Assembly: GCA_003255025.1 (NCBI GenBank)
Contig: QANY01006173.1
Location: 4,049 to 68,048 of the forward strand
DNA length: 64,000 bases
Source: Datisca glomerata
Lineage: Eukaryota; Streptophyta; Magnoliopsida; Cucurbitales; Datiscaceae
Direction: 5' to 3'
This document shows positions 19,326 to 29,252 of the stretch, in pieces (position 1 is the stretch's first letter; every line of letters begins with the position of its first letter). The notes below the pieces were generated by a model that was not told where the DNA came from, did not search any database, and saw only the letters and a program-made list of their open reading frames with translations. A program made the translations under genes and the position numbers.

Positions 19326-22300
19326 TCAATTATTTCTCTCTCTCCAGATATGATAGACAAACGAGCTGAACATAAGCTTCAACATAAGGCTCAAGAAGTA
19401 ACCTTTCCTAGCTTTCACAAGGAGCCAGGAGATAAGTTGATTCCAGTTCCTAGGAGAAGACACCAAGCCACACAAACCAACCAAATTCTGCCAAATAAAG
19501 CTAGAATAAGGGCAAGAAACAAACAGGTGTTCAGAAGATTCTGAAGGATGCAAGCAAAGAACACAGCTACTAACATTGGAAAACCCAGGAGAGGAGGTCC
19601 AAGCAGCCAATCTATCCGCAGTTGCAAGCCTATTAAGAACAGCAAGCCAAGTAATAAAGCTATATCTGGGAATATGCTTCTTAAACCAAATAAGAGGAGC
19701 CCATCTCACTTTTTCACTTGCTGGAGCCAGTTTCCTATAAGTGTGCCCCACAGAGAAAAGACCAGAGGGAGAAAGAGTCCAAATCCAAGAGTCCAAAGAG
19801 GACTCTTTAGGAGGGGGAAGATGGATCTCTCTAATAGTGATAAGCTCATGGGAGCTAGAAATAGGCCAGTTCCAAGCTGCATTCTGGATCACTGAGCTGA
19901 CCTTGGTAGTCCAATCCCAACCTGTACCAAAATAAATCCTAGGACCAAACCTTTGAGAAAGAGCCCCCAAAGGGTGCCAAGGGTCCAATAGAAGAGAGAT
20001 CTGCTCCCCATTTCCCACAAGAGCTTTGCAATACCCAGCAAACTTGTCTCTGATTTTCAGAATTTTCCTCCAACTCCAAGAAGGATTAGTGGCAAGCTTA
20101 ACCAAGAAGATAGAGCTCTTCTTGATCAAGAAAAACTTGCACCAATCCTTCCAAAGGGAAGCTTTATCCAAAGAGACCAGGAACCAGAAATGCTTAGCCA
20201 CAGCCACTTCATTAGCTAGAGAGAGATCTCTAAGGCCCAAACCTCCTTGGGACTTATCAAGGCACAAGTCACTCCAAGCCACTTTAGCACCAGAATGCTT
20301 TACAGCTGAAGCGTTCCACAAGTAATTCCTAATAACCACCTTAATCATATTTAAGATTTTCTTGGGAAGAATAAATAAGCCAGCCCAGTATTGAAAGATA
20401 GCATAGAGCACGGATTTAACCAACTGTAATCTTCCAGCATAAGAAAGGTAGTTAGACTCCCAAGACTTCACCCTAGCTGTGATATGGTCTACTAGGGTGA
20501 TACAATCTGTTTTTCTAAGCTTTGAGGAAATCAAAGGAACCCCCAAGTATCTCATAGGTAGCTCCCCAATGCTGAAATTGCACAAGTCCAGAATTGCTTG
20601 AGAAGTGGAAGGATGGACCCCAGACATGAAAATCTGACTTTTTTGTAGATTAGGTTGAAGACCAGACATGGCCTCAAACAAGTTTAAGCTCTCCATAATA
20701 AGATGAACAGAAGTAATATCACCCTTACAGAAGATAAAGAGATCATCAGCAAAGCACAAGTTAACAATACCAAGCTCCTTACACCTCCAGTGATAGCCAA
20801 AGTCCGCTTGATGAGAAGCATGCTTGAGAATACCAGAAAGAACCTCCATAACCAACACAAACAGATAGGGAGAGATAGGATCACCCTGTCTAAGCCCTTT
20901 AGCACCAGAGAAGAAGCCAGTCAACTCCCCATTGACCACAATAGAGAAAGAAGGAGAGGAGATACACTCCATCACACAGTTAGAGAAATGATCAGGAAAC
21001 CCCAAGCAGTCAAAGATTCTCCCGATACTCTCCCAATTCAAGCTATCATAAGCCTTTTTTATATCAACCTTGAAAGCACATCTGGGACTATTAGAAGGCC
21101 TATGGTAACCTCTAACCAGCTCTTGAGATAAGAGGATGTTGTCAGCGATTCTCCTCCCTGGCACAAAAGCAGTCTGGTTGCTACTAATAAGATCAGGGAG
21201 CACTCTTTTAAGTCTATCAGCAAGCATTTTAGAAATGCATTTATAAACAACATTACAACAAGATATAGGCCTAAAGTCACCAACCTTAGAAGGATTGGGG
21301 ACCTTAGGAATAAGAGCAATGGCAGTAGAGTTAACCTGTTTCAATAAAGATTGGGAGCTAAAAAACTCCAAAACAGCCTTAGTAACATCTTTGCCCACAA
21401 CATGCCAACATCTTTTGAAGAAACCAGCAGAGAAGCCATCTGGACCAGGGGCTTTACTACTCCCCAAACTAAAGATAGTTGTGTGAACGTCTTCCTCTGT
21501 ATAAGGGTGGTTGAGGATAGCTAAGTGAGCTTGAGAGAGCTTATTAGGGAGAATCTGAGAGAGAACACTCCAATCCACCTCCTGGTCAATGTGAGAAGTC
21601 CCAAGAAGATTCCTATAATAAGAAAGGATTTGATCTTTGATAGCCTGGTCATCAGTAATAAGGTCACCCTCCTCATTAACCAACTGATTAATTCTTGATC
21701 TGACTCTATTCTTCTTTAGTTTCTGAAAAAAGAAAGAGGAATTCTGATCACCCAAGGCAAGCCAATCAACTCTGCTTTTTTGCCTCAGAAAATCTTCTTC
21801 TGCATTCCTGAGCTTAGTGAAATCAGCTAATCTAATTTTCTCCTCCTCTTGAAGAGAGACAACACTAGGAGAGGCAATAAGGTCAGCTTGCACTTTAGAG
21901 AGGGCTTCTCTAGCCATAAGAGCCCTTTTAGAAATATCTGAGCAAAAAGAGGCATTAAATTTCTTAAGAGCAAATTTAACAGATTTAAGCTTCTTATAGA
22001 GACAAAACATGGCTGTCCCAAACACCTCAATCTCCCACGCATCCTTAAGAACAGCCCAGAAGCCTTCGAAATCCATCCAAAAATCAAAGAACTTAAAAGA
22101 AGGCTTAGGTCTTGCTGAGTTAGCCCTAAGCTGAATAATAATAGGAGAGTGATCAGAGATACCCGGGGTGTGAAAATGGCAAGAAGTAGCAGGAAACAAC
22201 ATAGCCCAATCACCGTTAACCAGGGCTCTATCGAGCTTGCGCATCTTGCTACCCTCACCAACTTGACCATTCCACCAGGTGAATTGACAGCCACTATAAG

Positions 22301-22835
22301 GGAGGTCGAGAACCTCCAAATGATCAAGACAAGAAGCAAAGTCAATTGAGCTATCATTCCACTTGAAATCACCACCACAATGCTCAATAGGCTTCAAAAT
22401 AGCATTAAAGTCACCAAGAATTAGCCAAGGCTTCCCCTGACTTAATGTCTTATGAGAGCCAAGTTTTTCCCACAAAGGCTTCCTGGAGATAGCATCATTG
22501 GCTGCATACACCACAGAGACAAAGAAATCTGTCTTTTCATGGAGAATGGTTAGCTTACAAAACATAGCTTGATCAAAGGCATCAATTAGAAGAACATCCA
22601 AAATCTTGGGATCCCAAGCTAAAACAATTCTACCTTTGCTAGTAGGAGAATGGTTAGCAAAGGTAGCCCAATTGGGAAAAACAGATCTAGAAAGTCCAGC
22701 AAAATTATTACACTTGATCTTAGTCTCAACTAAAGCACAAAAAGATAATTTAAAGTCTTTACAAAGTTTTCTAACTTCAGCTTGCTTTAGAAGGCCATTA
22801 AGCCCTCTTATATTCCAAGAAGCTAAATTAATCAT
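19326..22835 (-). CDS. LINE-A ORF2: APE endonuclease-reverse transcriptase (premature stop)
   Basis: This ORF would nick target DNA and reverse-transcribe LINE RNA. The 1169 codons from 22835 hold, in order: the APE-type endonuclease (residues 1-225: SWNIRGLNG, VETK, ILGDFNAI, GISDHSPI); the RT (about 440-800: GKAPGPDGF-type fingers, FVPGRRIADN, GLRQGDPISPY, catalytic FADD near 694); and the zf-RVT zinc-binding region (about 1087, CVLCLHPSESSEHLFVSC). It ends at TGA 19328-19326 where siblings have CGA (Arg in RERNNRVF), a C-to-T change in a CpG. The frame stays open beyond it to TAA at 19167, so the full protein would be 1222 residues and this copy lacks the last 52-53. The start ATG overlaps the ORF1 stop as ATGA. 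Confidence 0.93.
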   Translation of the reverse strand: MINLASWNIRGLNGLLKQAEVRKLCKDFKLSFCALVETKIKCNNFAGLSRSVFPNWATFANHSPTSKGRIVLAWDPKILDVLLIDAFDQAMFCKLTILHEKTDFFVSVVYAANDAISRKPLWEKLGSHKTLSQGKPWLILGDFNAILKPIEHCGGDFKWNDSSIDFASCLDHLEVLDLPYSGCQFTWWNGQVGEGSKMRKLDRALVNGDWAMLFPATSCHFHTPGISDHSPIIIQLRANSARPKPSFKFFDFWMDFEGFWAVLKDAWEIEVFGTAMFCLYKKLKSVKFALKKFNASFCSDISKRALMAREALSKVQADLIASPSVVSLQEEEKIRLADFTKLRNAEEDFLRQKSRVDWLALGDQNSSFFFQKLKKNRVRSRINQLVNEEGDLITDDQAIKDQILSYYRNLLGTSHIDQEVDWSVLSQILPNKLSQAHLAILNHPYTEEDVHTTIFSLGSSKAPGPDGFSAGFFKRCWHVVGKDVTKAVLEFFSSQSLLKQVNSTAIALIPKVPNPSKVGDFRPISCCNVVYKCISKMLADRLKRVLPDLISSNQTAFVPGRRIADNILLSQELVRGYHRPSNSPRCAFKVDIKKAYDSLNWESIGRIFDCLGFPDHFSNCVMECISSPSFSIVVNGELTGFFSGAKGLRQGDPISPYLFVLVMEVLSGILKHASHQADFGYHWRCKELGIVNLCFADDLFIFCKGDITSVHLIMESLNLFEAMSGLQPNLQKSQIFMSGVHPSTSQAILDLCNFSIGELPMRYLGVPLISSKLRKTDCITLVDHITARVKSWESNYLSYAGRLQLVKSVLYAIFQYWAGLFILPKKILNMIKVVIRNYLWNASAVKHSGAKVAWSDLCLDKSQGGLGLRDLSLANEVAVAKHFWFLVSLDKASLWKDWCKFFLIKKSSIFLVKLATNPSWSWRKILKIRDKFAGYCKALVGNGEQISLLLDPWHPLGALSQRFGPRIYFGTGWDWTTKVSSVIQNAAWNWPISSSHELITIREIHLPPPKESSLDSWIWTLSPSGLFSVGHTYRKLAPASEKVRWAPLIWFKKHIPRYSFITWLAVLNRLATADRLAAWTSSPGFSNVSSCVLCLHPSESSEHLFVSCPYSSFIWQNLVGLCGLVSSPRNWNQLISWLLVKARKGYFLSLMLKLMFSSFVYHIWRERNN

Positions 22836-25165
22836 AAAAAGGGGGGGAGAGAGTCACCATTCTCAGGGGGAGCCTGAGTAACTTGATCAGCCAATAAGAA
22901 AAAGCCTTCAGCCGTTCGCTTCTTTTTCAACCTCTTCAAAGCTGATTTAGAGAGCTTGGGAGAAGGACCAGGTTGGATAGTGATATTGACAATTGAGGAA
23001 GCTTTGGGGGGAGCCAAACTCAATGTAGAGTCAGAAGAGGCTTGAGGCTCATTTTTATCCTCACAAGGCACAATGAGACCCTTACCCTTCCTTTTGCTAA
23101 CCACCTGAGTCCATTCATTGACTTGGTCTTCCACATGGATGGTATTAAGAGGAAAGGGAGGAGAGATTTCACCCTTTGGCTCCTCATAAACCATAAGCTC
23201 CCTATTATCTTGGGGAGAAGAATCTTTGCTAGCGGTTTCTTCCTCACTAGCTAGATTATTCTTAGGGGCCACTTTAGCATCACAATCATGACCAAAGAGG
23301 CAACATTTAGCACATCTCTTAGGTAGACACTCATACTCCACCTCCACCACCACTGGATCCCATCCGTCAAGGCCAAGGTCAATGGTGAAAAACTTAATCA
23401 AATCAGAGGAGGCTGAAATTTTCACACAAACTCTAGCATAATCATGTCTATAACCAGAGGCAGTAGCATTGTCAGAGTGAGAAGGGATACCCACAGCACT
23501 AGCAATGTGACTTAGAGCTTCTTCAGTCCATAATTCAATTGGAACATTCCACAATTTAACCCAAATTGGAAGGGTTGAAAGTTTCTCCTTTGAGAATTTA
23601 ACATTTGGCTGCCACTCTTGAAGCACAACAGGCCTACCTAAGAGGTGCCAAGGTCCATCTTCTAAGACTGAGTTTCTATCCTCCACAGAGCCAAATTTGA
23701 AATAGAAAAGGCCTCTGGCAGCCGAGACCTCCTGAATTCCTCTTTTAGCCCAAAGTTGCAAAGCAATTTTCTTAACTAAGTGTAAAGGAGCTGCCCTTCC
23801 AACAAAGTAGCCAACAAGGCAGCCTTCCCACCTAGAAAAATTCTCTTTAGTAATATAATCAGGAAGCTTAACTGTGACATTACCATTTTCCGTAAAGGAA
23901 GAGCTCACATAACCTAAGCTTAGCTTCTTTTTCAGGTTACCTTTAACCTTTTCAGCCCATGAACCAGCCGGTTTCTCATGAGCAACACTTTTATTAGCTA
24001 AAAGGTCATTATAAACTCTATTCTCATGCAACTTTTCAGAAGAAGAAGTTGGGGAAGGAGGCGAAGAGCTCACCTTCTGTTTTCCATCAGAATCTGGTTT
24101 AGGAGAGAGAGAGATTTCTCCAAGCTCAAACCCACGACCATGGCAGCCCTTGACATCTTTGGTAGAAGTCAAATCCACCTTGTCACTCACAATCAAAGCT
24201 GAGGTTGAGCTAAGGGAGGAGAGAGGATCTGCCACCAGCTTTGGAACTCCACCCACGTTCACATCATTGTCATAGAAAAGAGAAATATCTTCTTTCTCTT
24301 TCCCTTCAATCAAAACACCATCTACTTTCTCTTTCCCCTTAGACAAAGAAGCTGCCACCTGTCGCCCTAAGGGGCTGTCCACGTCATGATGGGAGAGAGG
24401 AGCCTTATCTAATAAATAATTACCTTTTTGAGTGTCCTTTCCTTTATTAGAAAGGATAGTCATAGATTGTTGACCAAGTTGAAGATTGAGAGCTGGAGCC
24501 TCACTCTTCTCCAAGCTGACCACATTACACCCACTTGCCAAAAAGGATCTGTCACCTCTCCCTTTTGATATGTTTGGCAGCTGCTTTTCCTCTTCTCCAA
24601 GCAAGATGATTTGAGACAAGCTTGATTTATCTTCTATCAAAGGACACTCATCATTACCTTTGACAGAGAGGTAATGAGTATCATCTTCAACCTTTGGAGC
24701 TCTAGGCAAGCTGGTTGATCTCCGAGCACCACCTCTAGCTCCTCCTCTTATGCTACTTCTCTTTAGACTTGAACGAAGTTGGTCTGAAAGAGTCAGCTCA
24801 AGTAAATTGCTCTGATTGTGATCAGAAGAAATAAAATTGTCTCTAAGCTTTGAATGCTCAGAAATAATCTTTTTTGCAACTAATAAACTCGAAGCTTCCT
24901 TGGACTGAGCGTCTAACTTCCCAGGCTCAACAAAACCACTCTCTGGTCCAAATTTCTTCGTATTAGAACCTTGCTTAAGGGCATTAAAACCAATAACATG
25001 GGTTTTAGCTTCCCTAGCTCCCTTAGTAACCATATCATTCAAAACAGCATGGCCATTGAAAGACACTCCAAGCTTAGCTTGCCCACTAGCTGAATTTTTC
25101 TTAACACCACCTGAAACTTGCTTACCAACTTCTGCAGCATGCTTAATGTACTCATCATTAACCAT
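22832..25165 (-). CDS. LINE-A ORF1: RNA-binding protein with DUF4283-like domain and zinc knuckle
   Basis: An open frame of 777 codons starting at MVNDEYIKHA. Residues 1-420 are low-complexity, Ser/Lys-rich and charged, with an RG-rich basic patch (RGGARGGARRS, near 145). Residues about 425-610 form the DUF4283-like domain (VKLPDYITKENFSRW, ending in GWDPVVVEVEYE). Residues about 616-628 form a short zinc knuckle, CAKCCLFGHDC. An acidic linker follows, then a lysine-rich tail (KRLKKK) and a DSLPPFL C-terminus. Known plant L1 ORF1 proteins bind LINE RNA; the role here is inferred from that. The TGA stop overlaps the ORF2 ATG by 4 bases, suggesting termination-reinitiation. This is the only undamaged LINE-A ORF1 in the window. 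Confidence 0.92.
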   Translation of the reverse strand: MVNDEYIKHAAEVGKQVSGGVKKNSASGQAKLGVSFNGHAVLNDMVTKGAREAKTHVIGFNALKQGSNTKKFGPESGFVEPGKLDAQSKEASSLLVAKKIISEHSKLRDNFISSDHNQSNLLELTLSDQLRSSLKRSSIRGGARGGARRSTSLPRAPKVEDDTHYLSVKGNDECPLIEDKSSLSQIILLGEEEKQLPNISKGRGDRSFLASGCNVVSLEKSEAPALNLQLGQQSMTILSNKGKDTQKGNYLLDKAPLSHHDVDSPLGRQVAASLSKGKEKVDGVLIEGKEKEDISLFYDNDVNVGGVPKLVADPLSSLSSTSALIVSDKVDLTSTKDVKGCHGRGFELGEISLSPKPDSDGKQKVSSSPPSPTSSSEKLHENRVYNDLLANKSVAHEKPAGSWAEKVKGNLKKKLSLGYVSSSFTENGNVTVKLPDYITKENFSRWEGCLVGYFVGRAAPLHLVKKIALQLWAKRGIQEVSAARGLFYFKFGSVEDRNSVLEDGPWHLLGRPVVLQEWQPNVKFSKEKLSTLPIWVKLWNVPIELWTEEALSHIASAVGIPSHSDNATASGYRHDYARVCVKISASSDLIKFFTIDLGLDGWDPVVVEVEYECLPKRCAKCCLFGHDCDAKVAPKNNLASEEETASKDSSPQDNRELMVYEEPKGEISPPFPLNTIHVEDQVNEWTQVVSKRKGKGLIVPCEDKNEPQASSDSTLSLAPPKASSIVNITIQPGPSPKLSKSALKRLKKKRTAEGFFLLADQVTQAPPENGDSLPPFL

Positions 25166-25250
25166 TGTTAGAGGTCGTGGCCTCCCCTAAGGGAGGGAGA
25201 GGCTAAAACAAAAATGAGAATTCTAGAGAGAGGGGAGAGTTTCTCTCACT
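25166..25250 (-). promoter_or_regulatory. LINE-A 5' UTR of copy 4
   Basis: An 85-bp leader matching 4444-4528 closely, with the stem CCTCCC/GGGAGG shortly before the ORF1 ATG (loop TTAG here, TTAA in copy 3). Confidence 0.55.
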
Positions 25251-25363
25251 AAAAAAACGTCAATTCTAGTATTGCTTGTTCTGATATCAAATGATATGAA
25301 CCCCACCGACGATTTACGATGAAACCCGATCACAATGATGATTCAAGAACCCCAAGAATGTAA
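25251..25363 (-). other. 5' extension of LINE-A copy 4: gypsy LTR end + primer-binding site
   Basis: In LINE sense (minus strand) this reads the last ~65 bases of a gypsy-1-type LTR ending GGTTCATATCA (25356-25292), then a tRNA-Met-type primer-binding site remnant (TTGATATCAGA, 25290-25280), then about 29 bases of unknown origin, then the LINE 5' UTR. It lies inside the TSD, so it arrived with the LINE. Either the source LINE sat just downstream of an LTR and its RNA began in the LTR, or the RT jumped templates at the end of cDNA synthesis. Confidence 0.7.
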
Positions 25364-25918
25364 ACATGGCATTTAAAATGATGACAACGAATCAAAACAA
25401 CTTGAAAATTTTAACCTAGAAGTGGACAGCCAATAATAGTCTATTATTAGGGCCTTTTGGGTGGATTACAAGTTCCATATTAATTGCAATTAATATTTTA
25501 TTATCTTTTAAATTTTGTTTAGGTTGTTTAAACACTTTAGGACTCTTTAGGCTTCTAGTTTTTCTATTTAAGCACGTTTTCACAATGTATTAAACAATTT
25601 TGATCAATATAATTCATTTGTGAGATTTTTCTCTTTGGTTCTGCTTAGAACTTTTCAAACTTATCAAGAATATTCTTGTGGTATCTAAAACCTAGACTTA
25701 TCACTCACTTTTCCTTCTTGTTCTTGAGTGTGGCATCTAAACCATACATTTGGTTCTTTTCGAAGCATCAATTTGGGTCTTGGGTCTTATACCTAAGGTT
25801 CTTTTTGTATCATAGAAAATGGTCGGGGTTTCTTCTTTTTTTTTAAAATCGAACTTTGGGTTCTTGAACTATCATTGTTATCGGGTTTCATCACAAAGTG
25901 ACAGTGAGGTTCATATCA

Positions 25919-28900
25919 CTTTTCACACCCAATACACGTTTGGGTAAGAATTTGAAGTGTTGTGGTTGTTTAGGTGCTTCTAGTTCCATACGAAGTAAAA
26001 AAACACGCAATGGGATATGTTTATGCTTAAACTAGAAGAATTTGGCTAAACTTGGATATTTTGTGCATGGCATGCAGTCGAACTGACTTTTGACACCCAA
26101 TACATGTTTGGGATAAGAATTAGAAGTGTTAGGGTTGGTATGTGTGCTTCTAGTGCTATACGTAGTTAAAAAGACCCAATGGGATGTGTTTAGGCCCAAA
26201 TTTGACTAAACTTGGATTTTTTGGCATCGCATGTACTCGAACTGACTTTTGACACCCGATACACATTTGGGTTATGGCATGTATGCGAACTGACTTTTCA
26301 CACCCCTTACACATTTGGGAAAATAATTTGGAGTGTTGTGGTCATTTAAGGTGCTTGTAGTTTCATACGAAGTCAAAAAGACCCAATGGGACGTGTTTAG
26401 GCCCAAACTAGATGAACTTGGCTAAACTTTGCTCTTTTGGACACGACATGTACTTGAACTGACTTTTCACACCCAATACATGTTTGAGATAAGAATTTAG
26501 GGTGTTGTTGTCGTTTAAGGTGCTTTTGGTGCCATACAGTGTCAAAAGGACCCAATGGCACGTGTTTAGGCCCGAACTAGATGAAGTTGGCTAAATTAAG
26601 ATCTTTTGGTCATGACAGGTACTCAAACTGACTATTGACAGCCCATAGAAGTTTGGGATAAGATTGTTTTAGTTTTGTGGTCGTTTTAGATGCTTCTAGT
26701 GCCATAAGAAGTCAAAAGACCCGATGGGATGTGTTTAGGCCCAAACTAGATGAATTTGGCTAAACTTGGATCTTTTGGGCATGGCATGCCCTCAAACTGA
26801 CTTTTGGCACCCGATACATGTTTGGGATAACAATTTGAAGTATTGTGTAGTTTTAGGTGCTTCTAGTGCCATACAGAGGAAAAAAGACCGAATGAGACTA
26901 GACAAACTTGGGTAAACATGGATCTTTTTGGCATGACATATACGTGAACTGAATTTTGACAACCAATACACATTTGGGGATGGAATTTGGAGTGTATTGC
27001 TACTTTTAGGTCCTTCTAGTTCAAAAGGGAGTAAAAAAGATGCAATGGGCCGTGTTTATACCCAAACAAGGATAACTTGGCTAAACTTGGATCTTTTGGG
27101 CATGACATGTACTCGAACAGACTATTGACACCCAATACATGTTTAGGATAATAATTTTGAGTGTTATGGTTATTTTAGGTGCTACTAGTACCATCCAAGA
27201 TCAAAAAGACCCATTGGCACGTGTTTAGGTCCAAACTAGTTGAACTTGGCTAAACTTGGCTTTTTAGGGCATCGCATATACTCAAACTGACATTTTACAC
27301 CCAATACATGTTTTGTGAAATAATTTGGAGTGTTGTGGTCATTTTAGGTGCTTCTAGCTCCATACAGAGTTGAAAAAAAGCCTAATGGGACGTGTTTAGG
27401 CCTAAACTAGACGAAGGCAAAAGTTGGCTCTTTTGGGCATCGTGTGTACTAGAACTGGCTTTTGACACCCAATACATGTTTGGGATAAGAATTTGGAGTG
27501 TTATGGTGGTTTTAGGTGCTTCTAGTTCCATAATACAGAGTCAAAAAGACCCACTGGGACACGTCTATGCTCAAACTGGATGAACTTTGCTAAACTTGGC
27601 TCTTTGGGATATGGCGTGTACTTATGACACAAAACTTGGAGTGTTATGTTTGTTTTAGGTTCTTCCAGTGTCATACAAAGTTAAAAAGATCCAATGAGAT
27701 GTGTTTAAGCCCAAACTAGATGAATATGGCTAAAGATGGCTCTTTTGGGCATGGCATGTACTCGAACATACTTTTGACACCCAATACGTGTTTAGGTAAA
27801 GAATTTGGAGTTTTGTTTTGTTTTAGGTGCTTCTAGTGCTATACGGAGTCAAAAAGACCCAATGGGACGTGTTTAGGCCCAACTAGACGAACTTGGCTAA
27901 ACTTGGATCTTTTTGGCATGACATATAACTCAAAAAGACCGTGTTTATACCCAAACTAGATGAACTTGGCTAAACTTGGATCTTTTGGGCATGACATGTA
28001 CTCGAACTGACTATTGACACCCAATACATGTTTAGGGTAAGAATTTGGAGTGTTGTGGTATTTTAGGTGTTACTAGTACCATATAGAGTCAAAAAGACCC
28101 ATCGGAATGTGTTTAGGTCCAAACTAGGTGAACTTGGCTAAAATTGGCTCTTTTGGGCATGACATATACTCAAACTGACATTTCACACTTTATGCATGTT
28201 AGGCATGACATATACTCAAACTGACATTTCACACTCGAACTGACTATTGACACCCAATGCATGTTTAGGATAATAATTTGGAGTGTTGTGGTCAATTTAG
28301 GTGCTTCTAGTTCTGTACGGATTTAAACGACCTAATGGGACGTGTTTTGATACCCAATACACGATTGGGATAAGAATTCGAAGTTTATGGTGATTTTAGG
28401 TGCTTCTAGTTTCATACAGAGTCAAAAAGACCCAATGGAACGTGGTTGGGTCCAAACTAGGTGAACTTGGATAAAATTGGCTCTTTTGGGCATGGCATAT
28501 ACTCAAACTGGCATTTCACACCTTATGCATGTTAGGTGTAAGAATTTGGAGTGTTGTGGTCATTTTAGGTGCTTCTAGTTCCGTAAGGAGTTAAAAAACC
28601 CAAGGGGACGTGTTTTGACACCCAATACACATTCGGGATAAGAATTCGAAGTGTTATGGTGGTTTTAGGTGCTTCTAGTTCCGTACAGAGTCAAAGATAA
28701 CCAATGGGACGTGTCTATGCTCAAACTAGACGAACTTTGATAAACTTGGCTCTTTGGGACATGGCATGTACTTTTGACACCCAATACACGTTTGGGATAA
28801 GAACTTGGCGTGTTTTGGTTCTTTTAGGTTCTTCTAGTGTCATACGGAATCAAAAAGATCCAATGGGATGTGTTTAGGCCCAAACTAGATGAACTTGGCT

Positions 28901-29252
28901 AAACATGGCTCTTTTGGGCATGTCATGTACTTGAATATACTTTTGACACCCAATACACGTTTGGGATAAGAATTCGAAGTGTTATGTTGGTTTTAGGTGC
29001 TTCTAGTTTCGTATAGAGTAAAAAAGACCCAATGGGACGTGTTTATGCTCAAACTAAATGAACTTTGATAAACTTGGCTCTTTGGGACATGGCATGTACT
29101 TTTGACACCCAATACACTTTTGGGATAAGAACTTGGAGTGTTTTGGTTCTTTTAGGTTCTTCTAGTGTCATACGGAGTCCAAAAGACCCAATGGGATGTG
29201 TTTAGGCCCAAACTAGATGAACTTGGCTAAACATGACTCTTTTGGACATGAC
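25919..29252 (+). repeat. 169-bp satellite array, + orientation
   Basis: About 20 diverged units with core motifs GACACCCAATACACGTTTGGG, TTAGGTGCTTCTAGT, GTGTTTAGGCCCAAACTAGA and GAACTTGGCTAAACTTGG. Starts of successive units near 26299, 26468, 26637, 26806, 26958, 27127, 27296 and 27464 are mostly 169 bp apart. Deleted or shortened units occur. No gene is present. A length near 170 bp is typical of plant centromeric and other heterochromatic satellites. Confidence 0.93.

Larger units (their letters stand above)
18983..25363 (-). mobile_element. LINE-A copy 4, full length, nearly intact
   Basis: A complete minus-strand L1-type LINE. It has the 5' UTR (25250-25166), ORF1 of 777 codons, ORF2 open for 1169 codons, a 3' UTR with the hairpin (19045-19056) and poly-A (T run at about 18983-18993). 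It is flanked by a 15-bp TSD and lies inside the gypsy-1 solo LTR. The only clear coding lesion is one nonsense change near the end of ORF2. A 113-bp non-LINE segment (25251-25363) precedes the 5' UTR. It is the best reference copy for the family in this window and probably the youngest full-length insertion. Confidence 0.93.
18654..25918 (+). mobile_element. gypsy-1 solo LTR (+), split by LINE-A copy 4
   Basis: The left part, 18654-18982, starts TTATGAGGATCTGG (family consensus TGATGAGGATCCGG). It carries the GPITRARAKRM-coding segment remnant and the 36-bp minisatellite. The right part, 25364-25918, ends GAGGTTCATATCA. Without the LINE the LTR is about 870 bp, matching the 863- and 867-bp LTRs of gypsy-1 copy 1. 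No internal retrotransposon sequence is attached and a 5-bp TSD flanks it, so it is a solo LTR left by LTR-LTR recombination. Confidence 0.88.

Noticed and set aside
19548..19935. Open frames opposite to LINE-A ORF2 (repeated at 8033, 53197 and 63056)
   Set aside because: They are antisense shadows that recur in every copy because the LINE sequence is conserved.
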